32,456 bases of DNA from Nitrospirales bacterium. GTDB taxonomy: Bacteria > Nitrospirota > Nitrospiria > Nitrospirales > UBA8639. Of the stretch, positions 8,597-19,394 are shown piece after piece; the stretch's first letter is position 1, and every line of letters starts with the position of its first letter. The DNA lies in assembly GCA_022824735.1 (NCBI GenBank), contig JAJDZI010000045.1, positions 1 to 32,456 of the forward strand, in the 5' to 3' direction. The notes under the pieces were generated by a model. That model saw only the letters and a program-made list of their open reading frames with translations, did not search any database and had not been told where the DNA came from. Position numbers and translations under genes: made by a program.

Positions 8597-9658
8597 TCAC
8601 GACCGGAGCAATGCAAGCACGTCTTCCCGCGTGGCTTTGACCGTCAGGGTCTTGGGTGAGATTTCTACGGCTATATCAGGGTCTTTGAGTCCGTGGCCGG
8701 TTAACGTACAAACGACCGTGGCGCCTTCAGGGAACAACCCGGCCTGGCTGCACTTGGTCAATCCGGCCACCGAGGCGGCGGAAGCGGGCTCGCAAAAAAC
8801 GCCCTCTTCTTTGGCGAGCGCCTGGTACGCGTCAAGAATTTCTTCATCCGTCACCATCCGGATCGCGCCGGAAGATTCCTCCACGGCCTGCGCGGCCAGT
8901 TTCCAACTTGCGGGGTTGCCGATGCGAATGGCCGTCGCCACGGTCCGGGGTTGCTCGACCACGTGGCCGAGAACGATCGGCGCCGCCCCCTCAGCTTGGA
9001 ACCCCATCATTTTCGGACATTCTGCGATCTGCCCCGCGGTCCGGTATTCCTTGTACCCTTTCCAATACGCCGAGATGTTTCCCGCGTTGCCCACCGGCAG
9101 ACAATGATACGTTGGGGCGCGGCCCAACTGATCACAGACTTCCAGGGCCGCGGTTTTTTGTCCTTCCAGCCGAAAAGGATTCAACGAATTGACAAGCTCG
9201 AATTCTTCGTTCGCACAGAGATCCTTGACGATCGACAGCGCCTGATCGAAATTGCCCTCGATTTGGATCACGCTGGCCCCGTGCGCCATGGCCTGGGCCA
9301 GCTTCCCCAACGCCACCTTCCCGGCCGGGACCAGCACGTACACCGGCAGTCCCGCTCGCCCGCCATAGGCCGCGGCCGAGGCCGACGTATTGCCGGTGGA
9401 CGCGCACATCACCGCGCGAGCCTTTTTTTCCAAGGCTTTGGAGACCGCCAGGGTCATCCCGCGATCCTTAAACGACCCGGTCGGGTTGGCCCCTTCAACC
9501 TTGAGGTACAGTTCGACGTGCGGGCAGATTCGTTTAGCCAGCCGGTTGGCTCGAATCAAAGGCGTATTGCCTTCGCACAGGGTCACCACCGGCGTCTGTT
9601 CCGTGACCGGAAGAAATTTCCTGAACTCTTCTATCACTCCACGCCAGGGCATCATCAC
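8597..9658 (-). CDS. thrC: Threonine synthase
   Basis: 353-aa PLP-dependent ORF with the lysine motif NPTGSFKDRGMTLAVSKA; adjacent to hom and lysC. Confidence 0.94.
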   Translation of the reverse strand: MMMPWRGVIEEFRKFLPVTEQTPVVTLCEGNTPLIRANRLAKRICPHVELYLKVEGANPTGSFKDRGMTLAVSKALEKKARAVMCASTGNTSASAAAYGGRAGLPVYVLVPAGKVALGKLAQAMAHGASVIQIEGNFDQALSIVKDLCANEEFELVNSLNPFRLEGQKTAALEVCDQLGRAPTYHCLPVGNAGNISAYWKGYKEYRTAGQIAECPKMMGFQAEGAAPIVLGHVVEQPRTVATAIRIGNPASWKLAAQAVEESSGAIRMVTDEEILDAYQALAKEEGVFCEPASAASVAGLTKCSQAGLFPEGATVVCTLTGHGLKDPDIAVEISPKTLTVKATREDVLALLRS

Positions 9659-9692
9659 ATTCTCTCATTCATGGGCCACCACGGGGCGGTCC

Positions 9693-11000
9693 CTACTCCT
9701 CCACCCGGATGACCGTGACCGGTTCCGAAACCAGCGAGGGGAGGTGATTGATTTCCCGAATGGCGGTTTGCACCGAGCGTTCCGACGCGCGATGCGTCAT
9801 GATCACAACCGGTACCGTTTGACCTTCCTGCCGGCCCTGCTGCAACACGGAGGCGATACTGATGGCATGATTCCCGAGAACGCCCGCAATCATGGACAGG
9901 ACCCTTGGCTGATCCGGCACCATACAGCGCAGGTAATAGCGGGTGGTCAATTCCTCCATCGGACGAATCCGGACCGGCATCCTCCCGTCCATTTGAAACG
10001 ACGTCGGCGGCACACGACCGCAGGCCTGCTTGCGCACGTTGCGGGCGATGTCAATCACGTCGCTCACGACCGCACTTCCCGTGGGCATTGACCCGGCCCC
10101 CTGCCCGTAAAACATGACGTCCCCCACGGCATCGCCCACGACGTGCATGGCATTATACACGCCGTGTACCTGAGCCAACGGCGCCGTATTGTCGATCATG
10201 GTGGGGTGCACGCGCGCTTCGATTCCATCCTCGCCCCATTTCGCCACCCCGAGCAGCTTCACGGTCATCCCCAACTCCGACGCGTAGCGAATGTCCAAGG
10301 CCGTCAGGCGTTGAATACCTTCGGTATAAATTTCCTTGACGTTGACGGGCGTTCCATAGGCCAAGCTCACCATGATGGCTAATTTGTGCGCGGAATCGAC
10401 TCCTTCGATATCGAACGTGGGATCCGCCTCCGCGTAGCCCGCGGCTTGCGCCTGCGCCAAGGCCTCCTGAAATTCCCGTCCCTCGCGTTTCATTTGGGTC
10501 AAAATGTAGTTGGAGGTGCCGTTCATGATACCGGCCAGGGACACGCAATGATTGGCCGCCAGACCTTCGGTCAATGCCCGGAGAATCGGGATGCCTCCCC
10601 CCACGCTGGCCTCGAAGCCCACGTCCACGCCCTCGCGATGGGCCGCGGCAAACACGTCCTCGCCATGCACCGCCAACAAGGCCTTATTGGCGGTCACGAC
10701 GTGTTTGCCTTTGCCGATGGCCTCCAGCATGACTCGCTTGGCAAAATCATATCCACCGACGGTTTCAATAACGATTTGGATGGACGGATCATTCAGGAGT
10801 CCGTTGAGATCGGTGCTGAGGACGCCTTCGGGAAGCGCCAAGCCGCGATCCGTCGTCACGTCAAGATCCACGATCCGTTTCAAGCACAGGGGCGCACCCG
10901 CCCGCCGCGCGATCAACTCGGCCTGGTTGACAAGAATTTTCGCGGCCCCGGAACCGACGGTGCCGAATCCGATCAGACCTATGCCGATTTCGCCGTTCAT
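9693..11000 (-). CDS. hom: Homoserine dehydrogenase
   Basis: 435-aa [20 protein letters not shown] Rossmann motif, [15 protein letters not shown]-terminal ACT domain. Confidence 0.96.
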   Translation of the reverse strand: MNGEIGIGLIGFGTVGSGAAKILVNQAELIARRAGAPLCLKRIVDLDVTTDRGLALPEGVLSTDLNGLLNDPSIQIVIETVGGYDFAKRVMLEAIGKGKHVVTANKALLAVHGEDVFAAAHREGVDVGFEASVGGGIPILRALTEGLAANHCVSLAGIMNGTSNYILTQMKREGREFQEALAQAQAAGYAEADPTFDIEGVDSAHKLAIMVSLAYGTPVNVKEIYTEGIQRLTALDIRYASELGMTVKLLGVAKWGEDGIEARVHPTMIDNTAPLAQVHGVYNAMHVVGDAVGDVMFYGQGAGSMPTGSAVVSDVIDIARNVRKQACGRVPPTSFQMDGRMPVRIRPMEELTTRYYLRCMVPDQPRVLSMIAGVLGNHAISIASVLQQGRQEGQTVPVVIMTHRASERSVQTAIREINHLPSLVSEPVTVIRVEE

Positions 11001-12181
11001 GCTTGATTGTCCAATTTCAGCGCGGTCTTGATTCCACGAATAGCCTGATGGGTTCGATGTTCATTTTCCACCAATGCGAATCTCACGTATTCGTCACCGC
11101 CTTCTCCGAATCCGATCCCGGGAGACACCGCCACCTTTCCTTCACGGAGCAGAAACTTCGAGAACTCCAACGAGCCCATTCCCGCGTAAGCCGCGGGAAT
11201 GCGAGCCCAGACGAACATCGTGGCTCGCGGATAGTCGACCCGCCAGCCGATTCGATTCAGGCCCGAGACCAATGCGTTCCGCCGGCTTTCATAGTGTTTC
11301 ACGATTGACGACACGCAATCCTGCGGCCCATTCAGCGCGATGATGCTGGCAATCTGGATCGGCTGAAACATCCCGTAATCCAAATAGCTCTTGATCTTGG
11401 TCAGGGCCCCGATGATCTCCTTGTTGCCGACGCAAAATCCGACGCGCCAGCCCGGCATATTGTAGCTCTTGGATAACGAGTAGAATTCCACGCCGATGTC
11501 TTTCGCTTCCGGCACCTGTAGCAGGCTCGGCGCCCGGTAGCCGTCGAAGACAATGTCCGCATAGGCCAGGTCATGAATGACGTAAAGATCGTGTTCACGC
11601 GCAAACGTCACCACCTTTTTGAAAAACTCCAAATCCACCACGCTCGTCGTCGGATTGTGGGGGAAACTCATGATCAAGGCTTTCGGCCTGGGTTGGCTCT
11701 GACGATACGCGCGCGTGAGGTTTTCAAAAAAATCTCCGGTGGGCCCCAGGTCAACGCCGCGCACTTCTCCGCCCGCAATGATCACGCTGTACATGTGAAT
11801 GGGATACGTGGGCGTGGGCGTCAGCACCACGTCGCCGGGACCCAACATCGCAAGCACCAGATGCGACAGCCCCTCTTTGACGCCCAGGGTCACAATGGCT
11901 TCGGTCTCAGGATCGATGTCCACGTTGTAACGTCGTCCGTACCACGCACTGATGGCGTGGCGTAACCTCGTAATGCCACGAGACGCCGAATATCGATGAT
12001 TCTTCCCTTTCCCCGCCGCTTCGATCAATTTCTCGACGATGTGGGGAGGAGTCGCCTGATCGGGATTCCCCATCCCGAAGTCGATAATATCGTCGCCGCG
12101 CTGCCGCGCCTGGATTTTGAGATCCTGGACCTGGCTGAAGACGTAGGCGGGAAGGCGTTGTATGCGAAAGAAATTTTGCAT
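10997..12181 (-). CDS. alaC: Class I/II PLP aminotransferase (AlaC-like)
   Basis: 394-aa [23 protein letters not shown] and [19 protein letters not shown]; stop overlaps the hom start by 4 nt (ATGA). Confidence 0.85.
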   Translation of the reverse strand: MQNFFRIQRLPAYVFSQVQDLKIQARQRGDDIIDFGMGNPDQATPPHIVEKLIEAAGKGKNHRYSASRGITRLRHAISAWYGRRYNVDIDPETEAIVTLGVKEGLSHLVLAMLGPGDVVLTPTPTYPIHMYSVIIAGGEVRGVDLGPTGDFFENLTRAYRQSQPRPKALIMSFPHNPTTSVVDLEFFKKVVTFAREHDLYVIHDLAYADIVFDGYRAPSLLQVPEAKDIGVEFYSLSKSYNMPGWRVGFCVGNKEIIGALTKIKSYLDYGMFQPIQIASIIALNGPQDCVSSIVKHYESRRNALVSGLNRIGWRVDYPRATMFVWARIPAAYAGMGSLEFSKFLLREGKVAVSPGIGFGEGGDEYVRFALVENEHRTHQAIRGIKTALKLDNQA

Positions 12182-12342
12182 GGGTCAAATAGGTCAACAA
12201 AACACAGCGTCATTGCAGGGAAAAGACCTGTAACGACGCGCCACAATGATGACCGGCTATTCTAGTAGAGGCCGAACAACCAGTCAACGAAAGGCTTTGG
12301 GATCAGGAACGCACCTTCTCCGAGGTCATCGATCATGGTTTA

Positions 12343-12371
12343 TTGCGACCTCTTGACCGTTTTGCCATAAT
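12343..12371 (+). promoter_or_regulatory. Predicted sigma70-type promoter for pdxJ
   Basis: TTGCGA - 17 nt - CATAAT upstream of pdxJ in the intergenic region divergent from alaC. Confidence 0.35.
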
Positions 12372-12413
12372 GAAACGCTGGAGGTTCTCGCTTCCCACCT
12401 GATGAGATAAGCC

Positions 12414-13142
12414 ATGGCCAAACTCGGCGTCAACATCGATCACGTCGCGACTCTACGACAAGCCAGGGGCGGGCATGAGCCGGATCCCATTGCCGCGGCG
12501 GTGCTCGCAGACCTGGGCGGCGCGGACGGCCTGGTCGTGCATCTCCGTGAAGATCGTCGACACATTCAGGAACGGGATCTCACCCTGCTTCGGGACACGG
12601 TTCCTTCCGCTTTAAACCTGGAGATGGCCGCGGACGACGCGACCGCGAAGATTGCGTTGCGCATCCGGCCCGATAAAGTCACGCTGGTTCCTGAACGACG
12701 ACAGGAATTGACCACCGAAGGCGGGCTTGCAGTGACGGAACACCGGAAACGGCTCACCGCCTTCATCCGTCTGTTCCATGACGCGCAGATTCCGGTCAGC
12801 CTGTTCATCGACCCGGACCGTCGTCAAATCCGCGCCGCTCACAAAACGGGCGCCGACGCAGTCGAGCTACACACCGGACCGTATGCCAACAGTCACCAGC
12901 CTCAAGAGATCCGGAAAGAGGTCGAAGCCCTTCAACAGGGTGCGCGCCTCGCGCGGCAATTGGGGCTGGAAGTGAATGCCGGCCACGGGCTGACGTACCA
13001 CAATATCCATCGACTGACGGGCATCGCCGAAATCGTGGAATTCAACATCGGGCACAGCATTATTTCGCGCGCCGTCCTGGTCGGTCTCGAACGGGCCGTC
13101 AGGGAAATGCGGGCGTTAATCCCTTCATCGCTTCACCGTTAA
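12414..13142 (+). CDS. pdxJ: Pyridoxine 5'-phosphate synthase
   Basis: 242-aa [47 protein letters not shown]. Confidence 0.97.
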   Translation: MAKLGVNIDHVATLRQARGGHEPDPIAAAVLADLGGADGLVVHLREDRRHIQERDLTLLRDTVPSALNLEMAADDATAKIALRIRPDKVTLVPERRQELTTEGGLAVTEHRKRLTAFIRLFHDAQIPVSLFIDPDRRQIRAAHKTGADAVELHTGPYANSHQPQEIRKEVEALQQGARLARQLGLEVNAGHGLTYHNIHRLTGIAEIVEFNIGHSIISRAVLVGLERAVREMRALIPSSLHR

Positions 13143-13171
13143 TGGAACGGCGCGTTCGTGCTTCGTTCGTC

Positions 13172-14752
13172 ATGAAAATCGTCACCTCCCACCAAATGCG
13201 AGAACTCGATCGTCGCACGATCCACGAAGCCGGCGTGCCCGGCAAGACGTTGATGGAACGGGCGGGAGCCGGCACGGTGTCGGTCATGGAAGACACCTTC
13301 GGCGTCATGAAGGGAAAAACCGTGACGATCTTCTGCGGGAAAGGCAACAATGGAGGGGACGGGTTCGTCGTCGCAGGACTCCTGCGCCAAAAACGAAGTA
13401 ACGTTCAGGTCTGCCTGCTTGCGCAGGCCAGGGATCTCAAGGGGGATGCCAAACTCATGTATCAACGGTTTGTCAAAGAGGCCGGCCGATCCAAGGTCGT
13501 GAGCAACCCCTCGCCGGATCGCGCGCACCGGTTGGTCCGGGACAGCCACGTGCTGGTCGACGCGCTCTTGGGAACCGGCACGTCTGCACCGGTTACCGGC
13601 CCGTACCAGGGGGCCATTCAAGCCATGAACCTGTCAGGGGCGCCCATTGTTGCGGTGGATCTTCCTTCCGGTATCGACGCGGATAACGGCGACACGTTAG
13701 GGACCGCGATTCAAGCCGACCTGACGGTCACGTTCGGCCATCCCAAGCTCGGGCTTTTCCTGGGATCGGGTATCGATCACGCCGGTCGCGTGCATTGCGT
13801 CGATATCGGTATTCCGAACCAGTACGTCGAGGACCTGTCTGTTTCCATTGAAATGTTGACTCCCACGATGATTCGACCGTGGCTGCCCAAGCGCCCGGCT
13901 TCGTCGCACAAGGGCACGTTCGGTCACGCCGGGCTCATTGCCGGCTCATCGGGAAAAAGCGGAGCCGCCGCCTTGGCAGCCAAAGCGGCCCTCAGGGCAG
14001 GCGCCGGGCTTGTCACCGTGGCCACACCATCCAGCGTGCAAGCCAGTGTGGCCTCGGGCGTTCCCGAGGTTATGACCTTGCCTCTTCCTGAAACCGCGGA
14101 TCACACGCTCTCGCGAGATGCCCTGCCCATCCTGCAACCCTTTCTGCAATCGCGCAGTTCGATCGGCATCGGCCCCGGCCTTTCGACACAGGCCGAAACC
14201 GCCGGCGTGGTCCGAACGCTGATCGATCAATGCGACCGGCCGCTGATCATCGATGCCGACGCGCTGAATGCCCTGGCAGGCCATACGAGTCTCCTCCGGT
14301 CACGCCCGATTTCCCCGATCCTGACGCCGCACCCAGGAGAGATGGCCCGGCTTCTTGGCGAATCGACGGCGTCAGCAGTGAACCGCAATCGTTTGGGGAT
14401 CGCCCGGGATTTTGCCCGCGCCCATTCGAGCGTCGTGGTGTTGAAGGGAGCGCGCACGATTGTGGCCCATCCTGAAGGAGCAACGTCCATTTCACCCACC
14501 GGCAATCCCGGCATGGCCACCGCGGGCACCGGGGACGTGCTGACCGGGATCCTGACCGGATTGCTGGCGCAAGGAGTTTCGCCGTGGGAAGCGGCTCAAA
14601 GCGGCGTCTTCCTTCATGGCTTGGCCGGCGACCTCGCGGCGCGAGTCTACGGATATCCCAGCTTGATGGCCGGCGACCTTTTGGCCTCCCTGCCGCAAGC
14701 CATCACTCAGGTGCTTCACGCCTTACCCTCCGACCGTCAAGCCGTTCCCTGA
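13172..14752 (+). CDS. nnr: Bifunctional NAD(P)H-hydrate epimerase / ADP-dependent NAD(P)H-hydrate dehydratase
   Basis: YjeF N-terminal FCGKGNNGGDGFVVAGLL and C-terminal carbohydrate-kinase-like LTPHPGEMARLL ... GTGDVLTGILTGLLAQG. ORF opens at 13142; MKIVTSHQMRELDR start preferred. Confidence 0.93.
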   Translation: MKIVTSHQMRELDRRTIHEAGVPGKTLMERAGAGTVSVMEDTFGVMKGKTVTIFCGKGNNGGDGFVVAGLLRQKRSNVQVCLLAQARDLKGDAKLMYQRFVKEAGRSKVVSNPSPDRAHRLVRDSHVLVDALLGTGTSAPVTGPYQGAIQAMNLSGAPIVAVDLPSGIDADNGDTLGTAIQADLTVTFGHPKLGLFLGSGIDHAGRVHCVDIGIPNQYVEDLSVSIEMLTPTMIRPWLPKRPASSHKGTFGHAGLIAGSSGKSGAAALAAKAALRAGAGLVTVATPSSVQASVASGVPEVMTLPLPETADHTLSRDALPILQPFLQSRSSIGIGPGLSTQAETAGVVRTLIDQCDRPLIIDADALNALAGHTSLLRSRPISPILTPHPGEMARLLGESTASAVNRNRLGIARDFARAHSSVVVLKGARTIVAHPEGATSISPTGNPGMATAGTGDVLTGILTGLLAQGVSPWEAAQSGVFLHGLAGDLAARVYGYPSLMAGDLLASLPQAITQVLHALPSDRQAVP

Positions 14753-14756
14753 TCCT

Positions 14757-15248
14757 ATGACCACCGCACAGACACAATCCCGGACCTTGACCCTGCGATC
14801 ATCGTCGCACACTGAGGCATTCGGCTCGGCCATCGGCCGTCATCTTCAGAAGGGCGACGTCATCGCGCTCGCCGGTGAGCTGGGCGCAGGGAAAACGACG
14901 TTCGTGCGCGGGGTCGCCGTGGGTACGGGTTTCGAACCCCACGTCGTCAGCAGTCCGACGTTTACCTTTATCCAGGAATACGCCGGTCCCCTGACGCTTG
15001 TCCACGTGGACTTGTATCGACTGGAAAAGCCGGGAGAATTGGCTGACACGGGATTAGCCGAGTATTTGGACGGAGACTTCGTGGTCCTGATTGAATGGGC
15101 CGACCGGCTGCCTGCCTCGTGGATGCCCAATGACTATCTTTCCATTCAATTTTCCCATGCGGGGAAACACACCCGTCTCGTGAACGTCAAGACTTTCGGG
15201 CCGCGAAGCTCCGGCCTTCTTCACGCGCTCACGTCGGATGCAAGGTAG
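14757..15248 (+). CDS. tsaE: tRNA threonylcarbamoyladenosine biosynthesis ATPase TsaE
   Basis: 163-aa ORF with LAGELGAGKTTFVRGVAVGTG, SSPTFTFIQEY, HVDLYRLE and LIEWADRLP. Confidence 0.95.
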   Translation: MTTAQTQSRTLTLRSSSHTEAFGSAIGRHLQKGDVIALAGELGAGKTTFVRGVAVGTGFEPHVVSSPTFTFIQEYAGPLTLVHVDLYRLEKPGELADTGLAEYLDGDFVVLIEWADRLPASWMPNDYLSIQFSHAGKHTRLVNVKTFGPRSSGLLHALTSDAR

Positions 15249-15255
15249 CGGCCTC

Positions 15256-17889
15256 ATGGGTCAATCGGAACTGAACCCCCTGCTGAAACAATATTGGGAC
15301 ATCAAACGACAGTACCCGGAGACGATTGTGTTCTTTCGGGTGGGCGACTTCTATGAAATGTTTGACGAAGACGCAAAAGAGGCCGCAGCCCTGCTCAACA
15401 TTGCCCTGACAACCAGGAACAAGAACAGTGCCAACCCCGTTCCTCTCTGCGGCGTGCCGTATCATGCGGCCACGAGCTACCTGGCGAAGTTGCTGAAAGC
15501 CGGGAAAACCGTGGCGCTCTGCGAGCAAGTCGAAGACCCCAAATCGGCCAAGGGTCTGGTCAAACGAGAGGTCGTCCGGCTCTATACCCCCGGTACGATT
15601 TTCGATGATGAGTTGCTGGAGGCCAACACCGCCAACTACCTGGCGGCCTTGTCCGTTCAACGCGACCCGATCCATTCACGTGATCGTTTTGGCCTCGCCT
15701 CGATCGACCTGTCCACCGGACAATTTCTCATTGCAGGATTTTCCGGAGAACACGGCCAGGACGCGATGCTGGACGAACTCATCCGCCTCGGCCCGCAAGA
15801 AATCATCATCCCGGACACAACGGACGCGATAGCCCTCGACAAGCTCCTGGAACCCCTGCGTCTCCCTCGCGTGACGGAACAACCGTCTGCGTGTTTCAAA
15901 TCGGCCGCTTCCCAGGAGATCCTCCGGGCTCATTTCGAGGTTGACCACGTGGACGCGCTTGGCCTCTCTGCCGAAGGGCCCGCGGTCCAGGCGGGCGGCT
16001 GTATCCTGCGTTATCTGAAGCAGACCCAACCCACCCTGGAGCACCACCACATCCAAAGGCCGGAACTCCTGGAACCCACGCGGGAGATGCACTTGGACGC
16101 CATGACCATGCGCAACCTGGAATTGATCCAGCCCTTGCACCCGGATCAACAACACGCCACCTTGCTGTCGGTTCTCGATCACACGGTCACGGCCATGGGA
16201 TGCCGGCTGTTGCGACAGTGGATCGTTCGGCCCCTGCTCGACCACGAAGCCATTCAACGCCGGCTGAACGCGGTATCCGCGTTCATGGACAACCTCAAGC
16301 TTCGCCTGCACGTTCGCTCCTTCTTCAAGGACCTGCATGACCTTGAACGGTTAAGCAGCCGCGTGGTCATGGGAACGGCGACGCCGCGCGACGTTCTTCG
16401 CTTGAAAGAATCCCTGTCCATTCTGCCCCGGCTCTTTCAGCTTTTCGACGGCGTTGCCGATCCTTTGCTCAACTCCGTCTTGCAGCGCTGGGATTCGCTT
16501 GCCGACGTCACCGCGCTGGTCGAAGACTCCATCGATCCCAATGCGCCGGGTTCCGTCAAGGAGGGACCGATTTTTCAGGACGGCGTCGATCCCGTCATCG
16601 ATGAACTGCGAATGATGAGCCGGGACGGCGCGCAATGGTTGACCAACCTGGAACAACGCGAACGGGAAGAGAGCGGCATCGACTCGCTCAAGATCAAATA
16701 CAATCAAGTGTACGGGTACTACTTCGAGGTAACGAAGGCGAACCTGTCGCGGGTGCCGGACCATTTTCGACGAAAACAAACACTCGTGAATGCCGAGCGG
16801 TACACAACCGAAGATCTCGAACGTATTGAATCCCAACTCTCCGGGGCCAATGAGAAGTTGCGACGCGCCGAACAGGAACGTTTTCGGACAATGCTGCAAA
16901 CCCTGGCCGGTCACGTGTTCCGTATTCAAAAAATGGCCAAACACGTGGCCCTGCTCGACGTGCTCTCGAATTTCGCAGAGGTCGCTTCCAGGAATCGCTA
17001 CGTCAAACCGGAGATGCACGACGGCGGGATCATCTTCATCAAAAATGGACGGCATCCGGTTGTTGAACAATTCGACTTACCCGATGGGTTTATCCCCAAC
17101 GACTCCTACCTGGATTTGGACTCGCATCGTTTATTGTTGTTGACCGGCCCCAACATGGCAGGAAAGAGTACGTTCTTACGGCAAACCGGGTTGATTGTCC
17201 TCATGGCGCACGTGGGCTGCTTTGTGCCTGCCTCAGAAGCGAAAATCGGGGTCATCGATCGATTGTTCACCAGGGTGGGCGCCTCCGATAACCTGGCATT
17301 CGGGTTGAGCACCTTCATGGTGGAAATGCTGGAAACCGCCAAAATTTTACATGGGGCGACACCGCGTAGTCTCATCCTGCTGGATGAAATAGGGCGGGGA
17401 ACCAGTACCTACGATGGTTTGAGTCTGGCTTGGGCGATCGCCGAACACATTCAGGACCGGCGTGTTCTGGGGGCCAGGACTCTCTTTGCCACGCACTATC
17501 ACGAAATGACTGATTTGGAGAAATTTCGCGATGGCGTTCAAAACCTCACCGTCGCCGTCAAAGAAGACAAGGAGGACGTCATCTTTTTAAGAAAAATCAA
17601 GCCGGGGAAAGCCGCTCGCAGTTACGGGATCCACGTGGGCAAACTGGCCGGTTTACCATCATCTCTCATCTCACGAGCTGAAGAAGTCCTGGCGCAACTG
17701 GAACAGGAGTCGTCTTCCGAGAATGCAAGCAATCGGATTCAGGAAGAGAGCCCCGTGGACATACAGTCTTCAACCCCCCAACCCCATCCCCTGATTGAAG
17801 AAATCAAGCAGTTGGAATTGTTTTCCATGACGCCGCTTGAAGCATTAAACCGCTTGGCTGAGATCCAAAAACGTCTCGATGACAAATAA
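15256..17889 (+). CDS. mutS: DNA mismatch repair protein MutS
   Basis: About 877 aa; FFRVGDFYEMFDEDAKEAA mismatch-binding motif, Walker A LTGPNMAGKSTFLRQ, Walker B LILLDEIGRGTSTYDG. Confidence 0.98.
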   Translation: MGQSELNPLLKQYWDIKRQYPETIVFFRVGDFYEMFDEDAKEAAALLNIALTTRNKNSANPVPLCGVPYHAATSYLAKLLKAGKTVALCEQVEDPKSAKGLVKREVVRLYTPGTIFDDELLEANTANYLAALSVQRDPIHSRDRFGLASIDLSTGQFLIAGFSGEHGQDAMLDELIRLGPQEIIIPDTTDAIALDKLLEPLRLPRVTEQPSACFKSAASQEILRAHFEVDHVDALGLSAEGPAVQAGGCILRYLKQTQPTLEHHHIQRPELLEPTREMHLDAMTMRNLELIQPLHPDQQHATLLSVLDHTVTAMGCRLLRQWIVRPLLDHEAIQRRLNAVSAFMDNLKLRLHVRSFFKDLHDLERLSSRVVMGTATPRDVLRLKESLSILPRLFQLFDGVADPLLNSVLQRWDSLADVTALVEDSIDPNAPGSVKEGPIFQDGVDPVIDELRMMSRDGAQWLTNLEQREREESGIDSLKIKYNQVYGYYFEVTKANLSRVPDHFRRKQTLVNAERYTTEDLERIESQLSGANEKLRRAEQERFRTMLQTLAGHVFRIQKMAKHVALLDVLSNFAEVASRNRYVKPEMHDGGIIFIKNGRHPVVEQFDLPDGFIPNDSYLDLDSHRLLLLTGPNMAGKSTFLRQTGLIVLMAHVGCFVPASEAKIGVIDRLFTRVGASDNLAFGLSTFMVEMLETAKILHGATPRSLILLDEIGRGTSTYDGLSLAWAIAEHIQDRRVLGARTLFATHYHEMTDLEKFRDGVQNLTVAVKEDKEDVIFLRKIKPGKAARSYGIHVGKLAGLPSSLISRAEEVLAQLEQESSSENASNRIQEESPVDIQSSTPQPHPLIEEIKQLELFSMTPLEALNRLAEIQKRLDDK

Positions 17890-17927
17890 AAAAAGGGCAG
17901 GACTTCAGAAAAGTCCCGCCCTTTTTT
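17889..17927. terminator. Strong intrinsic terminator, potentially bidirectional, between mutS and the convergent exported-protein gene
   Basis: AAAAAGGGCAGGACTT-cagaa-AAGTCCCGCCCTTTTTT: 16-bp stem with one mismatch, A tract on one side and T tract on the other. Confidence 0.85.
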
Positions 17928-17947
17928 CGTTTTGCTAAAGCTGCTCG

Positions 17948-18601
17948 TTATTGCAACGACGCGCCGAACTTGCCTTCCTTCGTCCCCTTGGAGGTATGGG
18001 GGGCTTGGTTGGAGTACGGAATGAACCCGGAAATCGGACCCACACCCGGGACCATCACGTCATACTGCATTTTCTTGTTTTGAGCCCAGCTATTGTTGTC
18101 GATGGAATCCACAACGCTGATCGCCCGCAGGCTATGAATGCTTCTGGGCTTGTCCGGCGTACCGGCCACTTCAGGAACTTCCTTAACCGAGGACACCACG
18201 CGATGGTTCTGCTCGGTCTCCTGAATCACGAGTTCGACCAAGCTATACTTGGAAGCCTCGGTCCCGCTCATGACTGCTTGGCTGTGCGAGCCTTTGCCCA
18301 AGGCTACGAGCTTTTGCCACACGCCGTCATCTTTCGGGTAAACTTTCAAATTCTTCCCTGGGAAATACTTCTGCCAGTAGTATCCGCTCTCGGCATTGCC
18401 CCCAAAGACGGCGATGTTGACCCAAGCGGCTTTGTCGTACGGATCGGTAACTGCAACCCGTCCATGTATGGTGGTCGGTTTGCTGAGATCGCCCCACTCG
18501 AACCGTTCCTGGAACGCTTCAATGGCAAGCGCACTGGAGGCCATGCAACCCACCACGATCAAGGCAGTTAAAACGGCCAACCCTGATTTCCCAATTTTCA
18601 T
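17948..18601 (-). CDS. Uncharacterised exported protein (Sec signal peptide or possible lipoprotein)
   Basis: 217-aa ORF; N-terminus MKIGKSGLAVLTALIVVGCMASSALA has a hydrophobic core with both a VVGC lipobox-like motif and an ALA cleavage site; Shine-Dalgarno GAGGAGGAA upstream. Confidence 0.75.
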   Translation of the reverse strand: MKIGKSGLAVLTALIVVGCMASSALAIEAFQERFEWGDLSKPTTIHGRVAVTDPYDKAAWVNIAVFGGNAESGYYWQKYFPGKNLKVYPKDDGVWQKLVALGKGSHSQAVMSGTEASKYSLVELVIQETEQNHRVVSSVKEVPEVAGTPDKPRSIHSLRAISVVDSIDNNSWAQNKKMQYDVMVPGVGPISGFIPYSNQAPHTSKGTKEGKFGASLQ

Positions 18602-18685
18602 GATTCCTTCCTCCTCAATTAATTAAGCGCTAAAAATTTTTTTGAATGAATCCTGTTCTATATCGCAAGCGTCAAATTCGTCGAT

Positions 18686-19234
18686 TTACTCTCCAGCAAG
18701 AACTTTGAAGCCCGTGACGGTGTTGCCGTCAAGCTGCACTTCCATGGCAACCAGGTTTTGGGACGCGTCGGTCAACTGCTTCATCAGGGCGGAATCCTTC
18801 ACCCGCAACCGCACCGTCGTTTGCGGATTGTACCATCCGGCATAGGGATTGTTGCGATCTTCGCCGCCTTGATACCCCCACGCGCAGCAGACGAACAACG
18901 GATCAGGAATGGCCACGTTGCGGTCATCGGAAGCCCGACCAAGAGGGTCACCGGTTTCGCCGGGGTTGCTGGTGTTCCAATATTGAATCCCAAAAAGGAT
19001 TTCGCCGGCCGGATTATCGGCCCAATGGGCGTACACGCGACCCTTCAAGCTTCCAGGCGCGGTCCCCTTGAGGGACATGTCGCCGATCGTGGCTACCTCT
19101 TCCGGATTGCCGCCACATTTCTTGTTGCTGGAACAGGGGCCCTTTTGGGCATCGGCCAGACCGATGAAGCCAACGAGCATCAGACCTGCAGCCAGCACTC
19201 CCAAAACGCCCCCACGGAAAAATGACTTCTTCAT
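18686..19234 (-). CDS. Uncharacterised exported protein
   Basis: 182-aa ORF; signal peptide MKKSFFRGGVLGVLAAGLMLVGFIGLADA; AAAGGAGGGGG Shine-Dalgarno just upstream. Confidence 0.75.
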   Translation of the reverse strand: MKKSFFRGGVLGVLAAGLMLVGFIGLADAQKGPCSSNKKCGGNPEEVATIGDMSLKGTAPGSLKGRVYAHWADNPAGEILFGIQYWNTSNPGETGDPLGRASDDRNVAIPDPLFVCCAWGYQGGEDRNNPYAGWYNPQTTVRLRVKDSALMKQLTDASQNLVAMEVQLDGNTVTGFKVLAGE

Positions 19235-19394
19235 TTCCCCCTCCTTTACTTAGGATGACATAAATAAAAATAACGACTCGTACTTTTTAACCAAAAACCG
19301 TTTCCATTGCAACGAAAAAGCACCACCCCTTTTTCCCATGACTCAAGGGGCCTTTCGACCCTCACAACCTTCCCGCTTTTAATCAGAGTGGCCC

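Noticed and set aside
8951-9712. 253-aa plus-strand ORF
   Set aside because: Antisense to thrC.
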